Notes: a model not told the origin generated them from the letters alone. A DNA stretch of 64,000 nt from an uncultured Nesterenkonia sp. (GCA_947494195.1 CANLUC010000002.1:248001-312000), one strand, 5' to 3'. Shown: positions 8,939 to 18,687, counted from the stretch's first letter. A program made the numbers and translations.

Positions 8939-9688
8939 ATGACGACTGCACTGACCCCCGCGCTGCGCGCCAGGGACCTGAACAAGACCTACGGCTCCGG
9001 AGACGCGGCCGTCCACCCGCTGCGTTCACTGAACATCGACTTCCCCGCCGCGCGCTTCACCGCGGTGATGGGGCCCTCGGGCTCCGGGAAGTCCACCCTG
9101 CTGCATGTGTTGGCGGGACTGGACACCGCCGACGACGGCGAGGTCATCCTCTCCTCCTCGCGCGGCGAGACCACACTGAACGGGCTCAACGAGAAGCAGC
9201 TCACCCGAGTCCGCCGCGAATCCATCGGCTTCATCTTCCAGGCCTACAACCTGGTCCCGGCGATGACCGCCGAGGAGAACATCCTGCTGCCCACCAATCT
9301 GGGCGGCAACGCCGTGGACAAGGCGTTCTACGCGCAGGTCATCGAGCGGCTGGGACTGAAGGACCGACTGGGGCACCGCCCCTTCGAACTCTCCGGCGGA
9401 CAGCAGCAGCGCGTCGCCGTGGCCCGCGCGCTGGTCTCGAAGCCCGCAGTGATCTTCGCCGATGAGCCCACCGGCAACCTGGACCAGGCCACCGGCGCGG
9501 AGGTGCTGGGGCTGCTGCGCACCGCCGTCGATGAGTTCAGCCAGACCGTCATCATGGTGACCCACGACGCCAATGCCGCCGCCCAGGCGGACCGCACGGT
9601 GCTGCTCGCCGACGGCCGCGTCGCAGGCACCCTGGAGAACCCCACGGCCGCCCAGCTCGCCGCAGCACTCGTCGAGGCCGGCTCATGA
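8939..9688 (+). CDS. ABC transporter ATP-binding protein (LolD/MacB type)
   Basis: ATPase subunit of a MacB/FtsX-type exporter. 249 residues: Walker A GPSGSGKSTLLHVLAG, Q-loop in FIFQAYNLVPAMTAEENILL, signature LSGGQQQRVAVARAL, Walker B VIFADEPTGNLD and the switch His in VIMVTHDANAA. The LVPAMTAEEN block is typical of ATPases that pair with FtsX-like permeases. The stop overlaps the permease start (ATGA at 9685-9688). No periplasmic partner is encoded, so substrate and direction are unknown. Confidence 0.92.
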   Translation: MTTALTPALRARDLNKTYGSGDAAVHPLRSLNIDFPAARFTAVMGPSGSGKSTLLHVLAGLDTADDGEVILSSSRGETTLNGLNEKQLTRVRRESIGFIFQAYNLVPAMTAEENILLPTNLGGNAVDKAFYAQVIERLGLKDRLGHRPFELSGGQQQRVAVARALVSKPAVIFADEPTGNLDQATGAEVLGLLRTAVDEFSQTVIMVTHDANAAAQADRTVLLADGRVAGTLENPTAAQLAAALVEAGS

Positions 9689-12318
9689 GGCGCAACCCCG
9701 TGCTGCAGGTCAATCTGCGCTCAGCCGGGAAGAAGCTGTTCGCCGCGGGGGCCGCCGTCGCCATCTCGGTGGCGTTCATCGTGGCCGGAATGCTCATGGT
9801 GGACTCCTTCAATCGCGGCCTGACCCAGCAGATCGAGGCCGAGGCCGCCGGCAGCGACCTGATCATCGACACCGCCATGGCCATGACCTGGGACGAGGAC
9901 ACCGAAGACTATCTGCGCGACGACGTGCCGCTGGCCGAGGAGATCGACGACCTCGACGGCGTGGACGTCGCCGACGCGGTCAGCGGTGCCTACCTCAGCG
10001 ACGTGGAAGAGGACGGCTCCGCCACCATCGGACTTCCGGTGACCGAGCAGTCCGAGACGCGGGAGGGCGAGATCAGCGCGGGACGCGAGGCTCAGGCCCA
10101 GGATGAGGTCGTGATCAGCTCTGCCGCGGCCGAGGGTCAGGGAATCGAACTTGGCACCACGCTGACCGCGCAGGAGTTCGTCTACGAGGAGGGTGCCGCA
10201 GAGGATGCGGAGCCCACCGTGATCGAGGAGGACTACACCGTGGTGGGCGTGATGGATGCCCAGGGCGCACCCCGCGGATTCCTCACGCCTGAGGGTATGG
10301 AACGCGTCCCCGCCGGCGGGAGCCCGGTCGAGATCCGCGTGAAGCTCAGTCCCGACGGTGACGCGACCGAGGTGCAGGAGCAGATCCGCGGGCTCATCAG
10401 CGACGCGGCCGCAGGTCTGGAGTCCACCCGGGCCGCGGGCCTCGAATCCCTCGAGGTGAGGACCACCGAGGAGATCGTGGAGACTCGGATGGCGGAGCAG
10501 ACGGGCAGCGGCGATGCCCTCGCCTATTTCGCCATCGGTTTCGGAGGCATCTCGGTGTTCGTCTCCGCCCTGGTCATCTCCAACACCTTCCAGGTGCTGG
10601 TGGCCTCGCGCCAGCGCACGCTGGCGCTGCTGCGGGCGGTCGGCGCCACCTCGGCGCAGCTCAAACGCGCCACGCTGATGGAGGGTGCCGTGCTCGGGCT
10701 TCTGGGCGGCGCTGCCGGCGTGGTGCTCGGCACCGCAGCGGCACTGGGCTTCTCCGCGATCGCCCGGGCGACCTTCGCGCCGGAGCTGCCCCTGGCGGGG
10801 CCCACGCTGCTGGCCACGATTGTCGGGCTCGGGCTGGGACTGATCGTCAGCGTATTCTCCGCTCTGCTTCCGGCACTGAAGGCCGGGCGGGTCTCCCCGA
10901 TGGCGGCTCTGCGCCCCGCAGGACTCGGCGCCGCCGCGCCGAAGATCTCGATCCTGCGGGTGAGCATCGGACTGATCCTGACCCTGGGTGGGTTCGGTGT
11001 GGTCCTGGCCGCCGCCCTGTTGGCCGATCCCGACGGGTCGCTTCCGTTGCCCGCCCCGCTTCTCGGCGCCGCGGGTGCCGTGCTGGGCTTCACCGGGGTG
11101 CTCGTGCTGGCTCGGCTGGCCGTGCCCGAGCTGGTGGCCCAAGGGGGCCTCCTGCTCGCACGGATCCCGGGGCTGCGCGTCAACGCGCGGCTCGCCGGTC
11201 AGAACGCACGGCAGGTGCCAGGACGCACGACGGCGACCGCATCGGCCCTGCTGGTGGGCGTCACCCTGGTGGGGACCATGATGGTGGGGGCCTCCACAGC
11301 ACAGACGGTGCTCTATGACGAGCTCGCCGAACGGTACCCGGTGGAGGCCTCGGTGGCCGCCGTCGGTGAGGATCTGGAAGCAGATCTCACCGAGAGTGAT
11401 CTCGTCGAATCCGTCAGCAGCGCCCAGGGTGCCGCTGCCACGGTGGAGGGTGAGCTCGGCAGTGCCGAGGGTCGTGTGGTCCTGGTGGACGAAGAGACCT
11501 TCGCCGGGGTGGCCCGTGTCGAGGGCCTCGCTCCGGCACCTGGCCAGGCGCTCGTCGCCGGGCAGCTCAACGGCGAGGTGTACTCCGGGAGTGGCGCTGA
11601 GCTGGAACTCACGCCCTACGGCACGGCGTCCTCCGGCGCCGAGGAGCTGGCGATCACCGTAGAGGCCTCGATCGCGTCCTGGCTGCCCGGGGGGACGGTG
11701 CTGATCACCGCGGAGTCACTGCCTGAAGAGGCACTGGCCGAGGAAGGGTCTCCCTGGACCTTCAGCGATGCTCAGGGCATCACGCTGATCCGCGTCGCCG
11801 AGGGTGTCAGCCCCGATGAGTCCTTCGGTCTAGCGTCGCTGATGGACGATCATTCGGAGGAATTCAACGACGAGGGTGCGGTGATGCGAGCCAGCTACTC
11901 GCAGAGCATCGACATGGTGCTGCTGATCGTGCTCGTGCTCCTCGGCGCCTCGGTGCTGGTGGCAGTCATCGGCGTCAGCAACACGCTCTCGCTCTCGGTG
12001 CTGGAACGGCGCCGCGAGGCGGCCCTGCTCCGAGCCGTGGGCATGAATCGGCGTTCCGTGGGGCAGATGATCACCATCGAGGCCCTGCTGCTTGCCGGGG
12101 TGGCGCTGCTGATCGGCACCGCTCTGGGGGCCTTCCTCGGTTGGGCCGGCGTGGCGTCCATGGTGGCGCGCGAGGACTGGAGCGTGGTCCTGGAGATGCC
12201 GTGGCTGCGGATCGCCGGGCTCTGGGCGGTGACCCTGCTGGCCGCAGGCCTCGCGGCGATGCTGCCGGCTCGGGCACTGTCCAAGGTGGAGCCGGCGGCC
12301 GGGCTCAGCGAGGACTGA
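9685..12318 (+). CDS. FtsX-like ABC transporter permease
   Basis: 877 residues with the double-module architecture of actinobacterial FtsX/MacB permeases. There is an N-terminal helix (about 15-40), a large acidic extracellular domain (about 40-275) and three helices (about 280-410). A further helix pair, a second extracellular domain (about 525-735) and three C-terminal helices follow. The repeat is visible in RQRTLALLRAVGATSAQLKRA and ERRREAALLRAVGMNRRSV, the cytoplasmic coupling loops. It partners the ATPase it overlaps. The extracellular domains are rich in Glu and Asp. The role is probably envelope stress response or mechanotransmission rather than small-molecule uptake (inference). Confidence 0.9.
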   Translation: MRRNPVLQVNLRSAGKKLFAAGAAVAISVAFIVAGMLMVDSFNRGLTQQIEAEAAGSDLIIDTAMAMTWDEDTEDYLRDDVPLAEEIDDLDGVDVADAVSGAYLSDVEEDGSATIGLPVTEQSETREGEISAGREAQAQDEVVISSAAAEGQGIELGTTLTAQEFVYEEGAAEDAEPTVIEEDYTVVGVMDAQGAPRGFLTPEGMERVPAGGSPVEIRVKLSPDGDATEVQEQIRGLISDAAAGLESTRAAGLESLEVRTTEEIVETRMAEQTGSGDALAYFAIGFGGISVFVSALVISNTFQVLVASRQRTLALLRAVGATSAQLKRATLMEGAVLGLLGGAAGVVLGTAAALGFSAIARATFAPELPLAGPTLLATIVGLGLGLIVSVFSALLPALKAGRVSPMAALRPAGLGAAAPKISILRVSIGLILTLGGFGVVLAAALLADPDGSLPLPAPLLGAAGAVLGFTGVLVLARLAVPELVAQGGLLLARIPGLRVNARLAGQNARQVPGRTTATASALLVGVTLVGTMMVGASTAQTVLYDELAERYPVEASVAAVGEDLEADLTESDLVESVSSAQGAAATVEGELGSAEGRVVLVDEETFAGVARVEGLAPAPGQALVAGQLNGEVYSGSGAELELTPYGTASSGAEELAITVEASIASWLPGGTVLITAESLPEEALAEEGSPWTFSDAQGITLIRVAEGVSPDESFGLASLMDDHSEEFNDEGAVMRASYSQSIDMVLLIVLVLLGASVLVAVIGVSNTLSLSVLERRREAALLRAVGMNRRSVGQMITIEALLLAGVALLIGTALGAFLGWAGVASMVAREDWSVVLEMPWLRIAGLWAVTLLAAGLAAMLPARALSKVEPAAGLSED

Positions 12319-12338
12319 GTCCGGAGCCGCCAAGCCGG

Positions 12339-12370
12339 CACGGGGCCGCCTGGGCCGCCGGGGCCCCGTG
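12339..12370 (+). terminator. Hairpin after the FtsX permease gene
   Basis: Nine-bp perfect GC-rich stem (CACGGGGCC / GGCCCCGTG) with a 14-nt loop, 20 nt after the permease stop. No strong T-run follows, which is common in high-GC actinobacteria. Confidence 0.55.
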
Positions 12371-12412
12371 TCGTGACCTCCCTCAGCCGGGGCTGAGTGC
12401 TTAGACACACTT

Positions 12413-12452
12413 TTCTACGTCGTGTAGAAGAACTCTTCTACACGACGTAGAA
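12413..12452. promoter_or_regulatory. Perfect 18-bp inverted repeat with nested dyads, upstream of cydA
   Basis: Left arm 12413-12430 and right arm 12435-12452 are perfect reverse complements around a 4-bp spacer. Each arm is itself a dyad of the form TTCTAC-N5-GTAGAA. The element is therefore two tandem operator-like sites facing each other, about 140 bp before cydA. It follows the FtsX terminator, so a regulatory role for the cyd operon is more likely than termination. The binding protein is unknown; BlaI/CopY-like or TetR-like dimers would suit such half-sites. Confidence 0.55.
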
Positions 12453-12592
12453 TTCAAGCACAGCGGACGTCGCACCCAGCGCGACACCATCCGTGGACGG
12501 CCAGCATCACCGGGGGTCATGCACGCAGAACCTCCGGAGCAGGTCTGGCGCCCATCAGCGGATGCCCGCCCGTGCTGTTGAGGTGAGTGTGC

Positions 12593-14011
12593 ATGGAAGA
12601 GTTCTTCGACCCGCTGGCCCTGGCCCGGTGGCAGTTCGGCCTGACCACGCTCTATCACTTCATCTTCGTCCCACTGACCATAGGCATGGCGCTGATGGCG
12701 GCGATCATGCAGACCGCCTGGTACCGCACCAAGGACGTGAAGTACCTTCGACTGACCCGGCTCTTCGGCAAGATCTTCCTGATCAACTTCGCCATGGGTG
12801 TCGTCACCGGGATCGTCCAGGAGTTCCAGTTCGGCATGAACTGGTCAGAGTACTCACGCTTCGTCGGAGACGTCTTCGGAGCCCCGCTGGCGATCGAGGG
12901 CCTCGCCGCCTTCTTCCTCGAGGCCACCTTCATCGGCCTCTGGATCTTCGGCTGGGACAAGCTTCCCCGGCTCGCCCACCTGTTGAGCATCTGGATGGTC
13001 TTCTTCGCCAGCGCCATGTCGGCCTATTTCATCCTGGCCGCCAACGCGTTCATGCAGAACCCGGTCGGGTACACCATGAACGCCGAGCGTGGCCGCGCGG
13101 AGCTGACCAGCCTGTGGGAGGTGCTGAGCAACCCCGTGGTGCTCGCGGCCTTCCCGCACACCATTCTGGCCGCCATCATGTTCGCCGCCACCGTGATGAT
13201 CGCCGTCGCCGCCTGGCACCTGCGCCGCAACCAGCACATCGAGACCATGCGCACCGCACTGAAGGCCGGGCTCTGGACCAATGTGCTGGCCTTCATGGGC
13301 GTCGGACTCTCCGGAGACCAGCTCTCGCTGGCCATGGTGGACGCGCAGCCGATGAAGATGGCCGCCGCCGAAGGACTCTACGAGACCACGAACGCGGCCA
13401 GCTTCTCCATCTTCACGCTGGGAACCCCCGACGGTGCCAGCGAGCTCTTCTCGATCCGGATCCCGCACCTGCTCTCGCTGCTGTCCACGCACACCATGAA
13501 CGGCGAGGTGGAAGGCATCAACAACCTGCAGGCGCAGTACGTCTCGCAGTTCGGCCCGGGCGACTACTCACCCATCATCTGGATCACCTATTGGGCCTTC
13601 CGCTGGATGATCGGCCTGGGAGTCTTCTCCGCGCTGGTGTCCCTGGTGATGCTGTGGATGACCCGCGCCAAGGCCCCGCAGCGCTCGGCGCTGGTGCAGG
13701 ATCGGCTGTGGCGGGTCCTCATCTGGACCGCTCCGCTGCCGATGGTGGCCTCGCTGGTCGGCTGGCTCTTCACCGAGATGGGCCGGCAACCGTGGATCGT
13801 GTTCGGCCTGATGAAGACCGAGGCCGCAGTCTCCCCGAATGTCGCCGGCTGGCAGGTGGCGCTCTCGCTGGCGGCCTTCACCGCGATCTACGGCAGCCTG
13901 GCGGTCGTCGAGTTCAAGCTCATCCGCAAGGCGGCCCAGGAGGGTCCCCCCGAGATCTCGCAGGGAGAGGACGACAATGCCGAGCCCGACTCACTGGCGA
14001 TCGTCTACTGA
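12593..14011 (+). CDS. cydA: Cytochrome bd quinol oxidase subunit I
   Basis: Large subunit of the high-affinity terminal oxidase that oxidises quinol and reduces oxygen to water. 472 residues, about nine membrane helices. The N-terminal ARWQFGLTTLYHFIFVPLT carries the heme b595/d region His. The GRQPWIVFG signature lies late in the protein and the Q-loop is of the short type. I used ATG 12593, which follows GAGGTGAG at 12580-12587; a GTG two codons upstream is in frame. It is followed by cydB after 93 nt and then by cydD and cydC. Confidence 0.95.
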   Translation: MEEFFDPLALARWQFGLTTLYHFIFVPLTIGMALMAAIMQTAWYRTKDVKYLRLTRLFGKIFLINFAMGVVTGIVQEFQFGMNWSEYSRFVGDVFGAPLAIEGLAAFFLEATFIGLWIFGWDKLPRLAHLLSIWMVFFASAMSAYFILAANAFMQNPVGYTMNAERGRAELTSLWEVLSNPVVLAAFPHTILAAIMFAATVMIAVAAWHLRRNQHIETMRTALKAGLWTNVLAFMGVGLSGDQLSLAMVDAQPMKMAAAEGLYETTNAASFSIFTLGTPDGASELFSIRIPHLLSLLSTHTMNGEVEGINNLQAQYVSQFGPGDYSPIIWITYWAFRWMIGLGVFSALVSLVMLWMTRAKAPQRSALVQDRLWRVLIWTAPLPMVASLVGWLFTEMGRQPWIVFGLMKTEAAVSPNVAGWQVALSLAAFTAIYGSLAVVEFKLIRKAAQEGPPEISQGEDDNAEPDSLAIVY

Positions 14012-14104
14012 GCCTCGCATGCGGAATCAATTGCGGAATCAACTGCCGCACCACACGCCGAATCACGGGGCACCGAGCCACATGCGCAGAAGGGACATCC
14101 ACTG

Positions 14105-15121
14105 ATGGACATCGAACAGATCTGGTTCGCGCTGGTGGCCTTCTTCTTCATCGGCTACTTCGTGCTCGACGGATTCGACTTCGGCGTGGGCATGGCGCTG
14201 CCGCTGCTCGGCCGTGATGACACCGACCGCCGCGTCATGATCAACACCATCGGCCCGGTCTGGGACCTCAACGAGACCTGGGTCATCGTCGCCGGTGCCG
14301 TGCTCTTCGCCGCCTTCCCCGAGTGGTACGCAAGCCTCTTCTCAGGCTTCTACCTTCCGCTGCTGCTGATCCTGCTCGCGCTGATCCTGCGCGGCGTGAG
14401 CTTCGAATACCGGCACCAGCGCAGAGAGCCCCAGTGGGCCGCCCGGTTCGACCTGATGATCATCATCGGCTCCTTCCTGCCTGCCTTCCTCTGGGGAGTG
14501 GCCTTCGCGAACATCGTGCGCGGAGTCCCCATGGACGCTGATCACCAGGTCTCCATCTCGCTGTTCGGCCTGCTCAACCCCTATGGCCTGCTCGGCGGGA
14601 TCACCCTGGTGCTGCTCTGCCTGGTGCACGGGATGATCTTCATCGCGCTGAAGACCGAGGGAGAGATCCGCGCCCGGGCACGTGCCATGATCCTGCGCTT
14701 CATGCTCCCCACCATTGCGGTCGCCGCGACCTTCCTCTTCTGGACGGTGCTGATGCACATCCAGGTGCCGCATCTGGTCTGGATCATCGCGCTCGCCGGG
14801 CTCGCCGCAGCCTCACTCATCGCGGCCGGGCTGCTCAGCCTGCGCGGCCGCGAGGGATTCGCCTTCACCGCCATGGCACTGACGATCGCGGCCGCCGTCG
14901 CGACACTGTTCGTCTCGCTCTTCCCCAATGTCATGCCCTCGACGACGACGCCGGCCGGGACGCTGACCATAGTCAACGCGAGCTCCTCGGAGTACACGCT
15001 CGGGGTCATGCTCTGGGTTGCGCTGATCACCACCCCGCTGGTCATCGGATACCAGGCCTGGACCTACTGGGTCTTCCGTCGCAGGCTCAGCCGTGACCAT
15101 ATCCCCGCGGCAGCGCACTGA
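14105..15121 (+). CDS. cydB: Cytochrome bd quinol oxidase subunit II
   Basis: Second membrane subunit of the bd oxidase, needed to stabilise the heme groups. 338 residues with eight or nine helices. The diagnostic N-terminal blocks VLDGFDFGVGMALPLLGRDD and NTIGPVWDLNETWVI are intact, as is LPAFLWGVAFANIVRGVP. The 93-nt gap after cydA contains no hairpin that I can see, so cydAB are probably one mRNA. cydD follows after 14 nt. Confidence 0.95.
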   Translation: MDIEQIWFALVAFFFIGYFVLDGFDFGVGMALPLLGRDDTDRRVMINTIGPVWDLNETWVIVAGAVLFAAFPEWYASLFSGFYLPLLLILLALILRGVSFEYRHQRREPQWAARFDLMIIIGSFLPAFLWGVAFANIVRGVPMDADHQVSISLFGLLNPYGLLGGITLVLLCLVHGMIFIALKTEGEIRARARAMILRFMLPTIAVAATFLFWTVLMHIQVPHLVWIIALAGLAAASLIAAGLLSLRGREGFAFTAMALTIAAAVATLFVSLFPNVMPSTTTPAGTLTIVNASSSEYTLGVMLWVALITTPLVIGYQAWTYWVFRRRLSRDHIPAAAH

Positions 15122-15135
15122 GCCCGGCGGTCACC

Positions 15136-16857
15136 ATGAAACCCCTTGATCCGCGCCTGCTCCGATATGCCGCCGCGTCACGCAGCTTCCTCATCCTGGC
15201 GGCGCTGCTCGGACTGGGGCAGGTGACACTGGTGATCCTCTTCAGTTGGCTGGTGGCTTCGATCCTTGCCCGCGCCGCAGCCTGGGTGGGGATCCTCGGG
15301 GAGGTGCCCGGCACCGGCAGCGGGGCACTGCTTCCCGAACTGGCGCCGGCGCTGCTGGGTTTGGGCGGGGTGGTCCTCGGGCGTGCGGCGCTGGCCTGGG
15401 CGGTGGAGCTCGCGGCCGCTCGGGCAGCCGTGAAGGCCAAGAGTCAGCTGCGCAGGCACGCCACCCGGGCGCTCGCGGATTCCGTGGCTGGAAGTGAGGC
15501 CTCCCCGCGCTCCCGCGACAGCGCCCATGCCGTCACGGTGCTGGGCTCCGGGCTCGACGCGCTGGACTCCTACTTCTCCCGCTACCTTCCGCAGCTGGTG
15601 CTCACCATTCTGGCCATCCCGCTCCACCTCGGTGTGCTGGCCACCCAGGACCTGACCACGGCGGTGATCGTCGCGCTGACCCTGCCGCTGATCCCAGTCT
15701 TCATGGCGCTCATCGGCTTCTCCACGCAGGCAGCCCAGCAGCAGCAGTGGAGGCGTCTTGACCGGCTTTCCCGCACCTATCTGGACATCGTGGAGGGGCT
15801 GTCCACCCTGAAGGTCTTCAACCGAGCGCATCGCCAACGTGAGAATCTGCGCGAGATCTCCGACCAGCACCGCCGCAGCACGATGAAGGTCCTGCGGATC
15901 AGCTTCCTCTCCGGGTTCGTGCTCGAACTCGCGGCGAGCCTGTCGGTGGCCCTGGTGGCAGTCTCCGTGGGCATCCGACTGATCGACGGGCAGATGGACC
16001 TTGCCGTGGGTCTCTTCGTGCTGCTCATCGTCCCGGAGGCCTACGCCCCGCTGCGCCAGGTCGGAGCGAACTACCACGCGGCCGCCGAGGGTGTGGCTGC
16101 CGCCGAGGACGTCTTCGAGATCCTTGACGACGACGCCGCTCACCAGGGTCGCCCCGCCGGGGAGAGCCTCACACCAGTGCCGGCGTTGCGCGGAGGCTCC
16201 GTGGATCTGGTCATCAGCGGGCTTCAGGTGCGCCGCGGAGAGGCCGACGTGCTCCAGGGAGTGGACCTGAGGGCACGCGCCGGAGAGCTCACCGTGATCA
16301 CCGGGCCCAGCGGGACCGGGAAGACCTCCCTGTTCGACGCGATCATGGGGTTTCTTCCCAGCCGCGGAGAGATCCTTCTGCAGCCGCATGGCACCTTCAG
16401 TGCGACCTCGGGGCTCACCGGCCCGCAGCGGCGCGAGCTCATCGCGTGGAGCGGTCAGCGACATGGCCTGCGCAGCGGGACCGTGGAGGAGAACATCGCG
16501 ATGGACCAGCCAAGAAACCAGGATCTCACCCGAGAGGTGCTCGACGACGTCGGACTCCAGGTCCAGCTCGACCACCGGCTCGGAGTGCGCGGGGCGGGGC
16601 TCTCCGGCGGCCAGGCACACCGAGCAGCGATCGCACGGGCACTGTTCCGCGCTCGCAGCCTGGACTGTCCCATCCTGCTGCTGGACGAGCCCAGCGCCGC
16701 CCTGGACGCACGATCCGAGGAGCAGCTGATCCACACTCTGCGCGGCGAGGCCGCCGCCGGCAGGACGGTCCTGGTCATCAGTCACCACCAGGCCATGCGT
16801 GAGGCGGCAGATCACCTGGTGCAGCTGAGTCCGGCGTATGCGGGGGCCCCGAGATGA
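15136..16857 (+). CDS. cydD: Thiol reductant ABC exporter subunit CydD
   Basis: One half of the heterodimeric CydDC ABC transporter, required for assembly of cytochrome bd. It has been linked to cysteine/glutathione export and heme binding. 573 residues: six N-terminal helices (about 15-320), then an ATPase with Walker A GPSGTGKTSLFDAIMGF, signature LSGGQAHRAAIARALF and Walker B ILLLDEPSAALD. The stop overlaps the cydC start (ATGA at 16854-16857). Confidence 0.93.
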   Translation: MKPLDPRLLRYAAASRSFLILAALLGLGQVTLVILFSWLVASILARAAAWVGILGEVPGTGSGALLPELAPALLGLGGVVLGRAALAWAVELAAARAAVKAKSQLRRHATRALADSVAGSEASPRSRDSAHAVTVLGSGLDALDSYFSRYLPQLVLTILAIPLHLGVLATQDLTTAVIVALTLPLIPVFMALIGFSTQAAQQQQWRRLDRLSRTYLDIVEGLSTLKVFNRAHRQRENLREISDQHRRSTMKVLRISFLSGFVLELAASLSVALVAVSVGIRLIDGQMDLAVGLFVLLIVPEAYAPLRQVGANYHAAAEGVAAAEDVFEILDDDAAHQGRPAGESLTPVPALRGGSVDLVISGLQVRRGEADVLQGVDLRARAGELTVITGPSGTGKTSLFDAIMGFLPSRGEILLQPHGTFSATSGLTGPQRRELIAWSGQRHGLRSGTVEENIAMDQPRNQDLTREVLDDVGLQVQLDHRLGVRGAGLSGGQAHRAAIARALFRARSLDCPILLLDEPSAALDARSEEQLIHTLRGEAAAGRTVLVISHHQAMREAADHLVQLSPAYAGAPR

Positions 16858-18668
16858 CCGCCAGGACGGCCGAGCAGAACCGACACCGCCAGGCGCGAAG
16901 TCTGCTGGCGGCGTCACGACCCTCCTGGCGCGCCATGGCCCCGGGGCTGATCTTCGGGATCCTCTCCGGGCTCAGCGCAGTGCTGCTGCTGGGAAGCTCC
17001 GCGTACCTGATCACCCGCGCGGCCGAACAGCCACCGATCCTCTACCTCGGCCTGCTCGTGGTCGGGGTGCGCGCCTTCGCCCTCTCCCGGGGCTTCTTCC
17101 GCTACCTCGAACGGCTGAGCACCCATGACGCCGCCTTCCGGGCACTGGGCGAGGTCCGCGTGGACGCGTTCTCCCGGCTCGAACCGCTCGCCCCGGTGAA
17201 GCTGGGCCCCCGACGGCGCGGGGACCTGCTCACCCGGGTGATCCGCGATGTCGATGGCCTGGTGGATCTGCCCACCCGAGTGATCCAGCCGCTGGTGTCC
17301 TCACTGACCGTGGTGGGGCTGACGCTGGTCGCCGTGCTCTGGTTCTCGCCGCTCCTCGCCCTGACGCTTGCGGGACTGCTGCTGCTCACCCTCGTGCTGG
17401 GAACCCTGGTGACCGAGACGCTGACCGTGCGCGCCGAGCGGCGCACCGCAGGGCTGCGCGGAGACCTTGCCGATGAGGTAGTGGATCTCGTCGGCGAACT
17501 TGACGTGCTGATCGCCTACGACGCCGTGGACGCTCAGCTTCAGAAGGTCGCGGAGCTCGACGCCCGGCTGCGTCGGGAGGCGCTGATCGGCGCGCGCGGG
17601 GCCGGTCTCCTCGCAGCGGTCTTCTCAGCCGGGACGGGCGCGGCGGTGCTGGCCGCGCTGCTGATCACCGGGCCCACACTGCAGGCCGCGGTGCCCCTGG
17701 GCCCCGACGTCGCGCTGGGCTTCGGCGAGGTGGACCCGGCTGTGCTGGTGACGCTGACGCTGATTCCGCTGGCGGTCTTCGAACTGGCGGCAGCGGTGCC
17801 GCTGGCGTGGAGTGCACGACGGCGCGTGCTCACCCATGCGCGCAGAATCGCGGAGATCGCGCCAGAGCCGGCGCCGCCGGGCCAGCCGCAGCCCCAGCCC
17901 CAGCCCCAGTCGCAGCCGCAGCCCCGGCTGCCGGCGGACGAGCAGCGACCGCACGCCCAGGCGCAGCCCACCTCTGGCGCCGAGGTTCGTGCGGACTCCT
18001 CTGCGGGGTGCGTGCCCGTTCTGGAGCTGCGCGATGTCACCGTGCGGTGGCCCGAGAGCGATGCCCCGGTCGGAGCGCCCCTCTCGGCGCGGCTGCTTCC
18101 TGGGGAGAACCTGCTCATCACCGGGCCCAGCGGTGTGGGCAAGACCGCGCTGGCACTCGGGCTCACCGGGTTCCTGAGAATCGAGGGCCGGTACCGGGTG
18201 GCGGGTGAGGATGTAGGGGGCTGGAGTCCAGAGCGGCTGCGCCGGGAGGTCTGTCTGATCGAGCAGCAGGCGCACATCTTCGAATCAAGCCTGCGCGCGA
18301 ATCTGGCGCTCGCCCACCCCGATGGTCCGGAGGCGGCGCAGGATGCCGAGCTCGAGCAGGTGCTGCGCGCCGTCGGACTCTGGGACTGGGCGCAGACTCG
18401 TCAGGGTCTGCAGACTCCCGTGGGCATGTTCGGGGCCTTGATCTCGGGAGGTCAGGCGCAGCGCATAGCTGTTGCCCGCGGACTGCTCTCTGGGGCGCGC
18501 GTCCTGATCCTGGATGAGCCGACCGCTCACGTGGACCCGGAGACCGCCGCGCTGATGCTCGAAGAGCTGCTGGGCGCCACCGGTCCCGAGCGGAGCGTGG
18601 TGCTGTTCTCGCACACTCCGGTGCCGGACCGACTGATCAACTCATCGCTGCAGCTTCGCCGGGCATGA
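16854..18668 (+). CDS. cydC: Thiol reductant ABC exporter subunit CydC
   Basis: Second half of CydDC. 604 residues. The membrane domain spans about 25-320 and the ATPase about 385-600, with Walker A GPSGVGKTALALGLTGF, signature ISGGQAQRIAVARGL and Walker B VLILDEPTAHVDP. Between them, residues about 338-372 form an unusual proline/glutamine repeat linker (PQ dipeptides), encoded by imperfect tandem CAGCCC-type repeats at about 17880-17930. The linker lies just after the last helix, where the cytoplasmic extension meets the ATPase. Its effect on function is unknown. Last gene of cydABDC. Confidence 0.92.
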   Translation: MTARTAEQNRHRQARSLLAASRPSWRAMAPGLIFGILSGLSAVLLLGSSAYLITRAAEQPPILYLGLLVVGVRAFALSRGFFRYLERLSTHDAAFRALGEVRVDAFSRLEPLAPVKLGPRRRGDLLTRVIRDVDGLVDLPTRVIQPLVSSLTVVGLTLVAVLWFSPLLALTLAGLLLLTLVLGTLVTETLTVRAERRTAGLRGDLADEVVDLVGELDVLIAYDAVDAQLQKVAELDARLRREALIGARGAGLLAAVFSAGTGAAVLAALLITGPTLQAAVPLGPDVALGFGEVDPAVLVTLTLIPLAVFELAAAVPLAWSARRRVLTHARRIAEIAPEPAPPGQPQPQPQPQSQPQPRLPADEQRPHAQAQPTSGAEVRADSSAGCVPVLELRDVTVRWPESDAPVGAPLSARLLPGENLLITGPSGVGKTALALGLTGFLRIEGRYRVAGEDVGGWSPERLRREVCLIEQQAHIFESSLRANLALAHPDGPEAAQDAELEQVLRAVGLWDWAQTRQGLQTPVGMFGALISGGQAQRIAVARGLLSGARVLILDEPTAHVDPETAALMLEELLGATGPERSVVLFSHTPVPDRLINSSLQLRRA

Positions 18669-18687
18669 CAACAGCGGGCATAACAGA

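Noticed and set aside
12493-14217. 574-codon plus-strand frame overlapping cydA
   Set aside because: Out-of-frame shadow of cydA, rich in Arg/His/Pro; cydA is unmistakable in the other frame.
15178-16917. 579-codon minus-strand frame opposite cydD
   Set aside because: Antisense of intact cydD with no ribosome site or domain.
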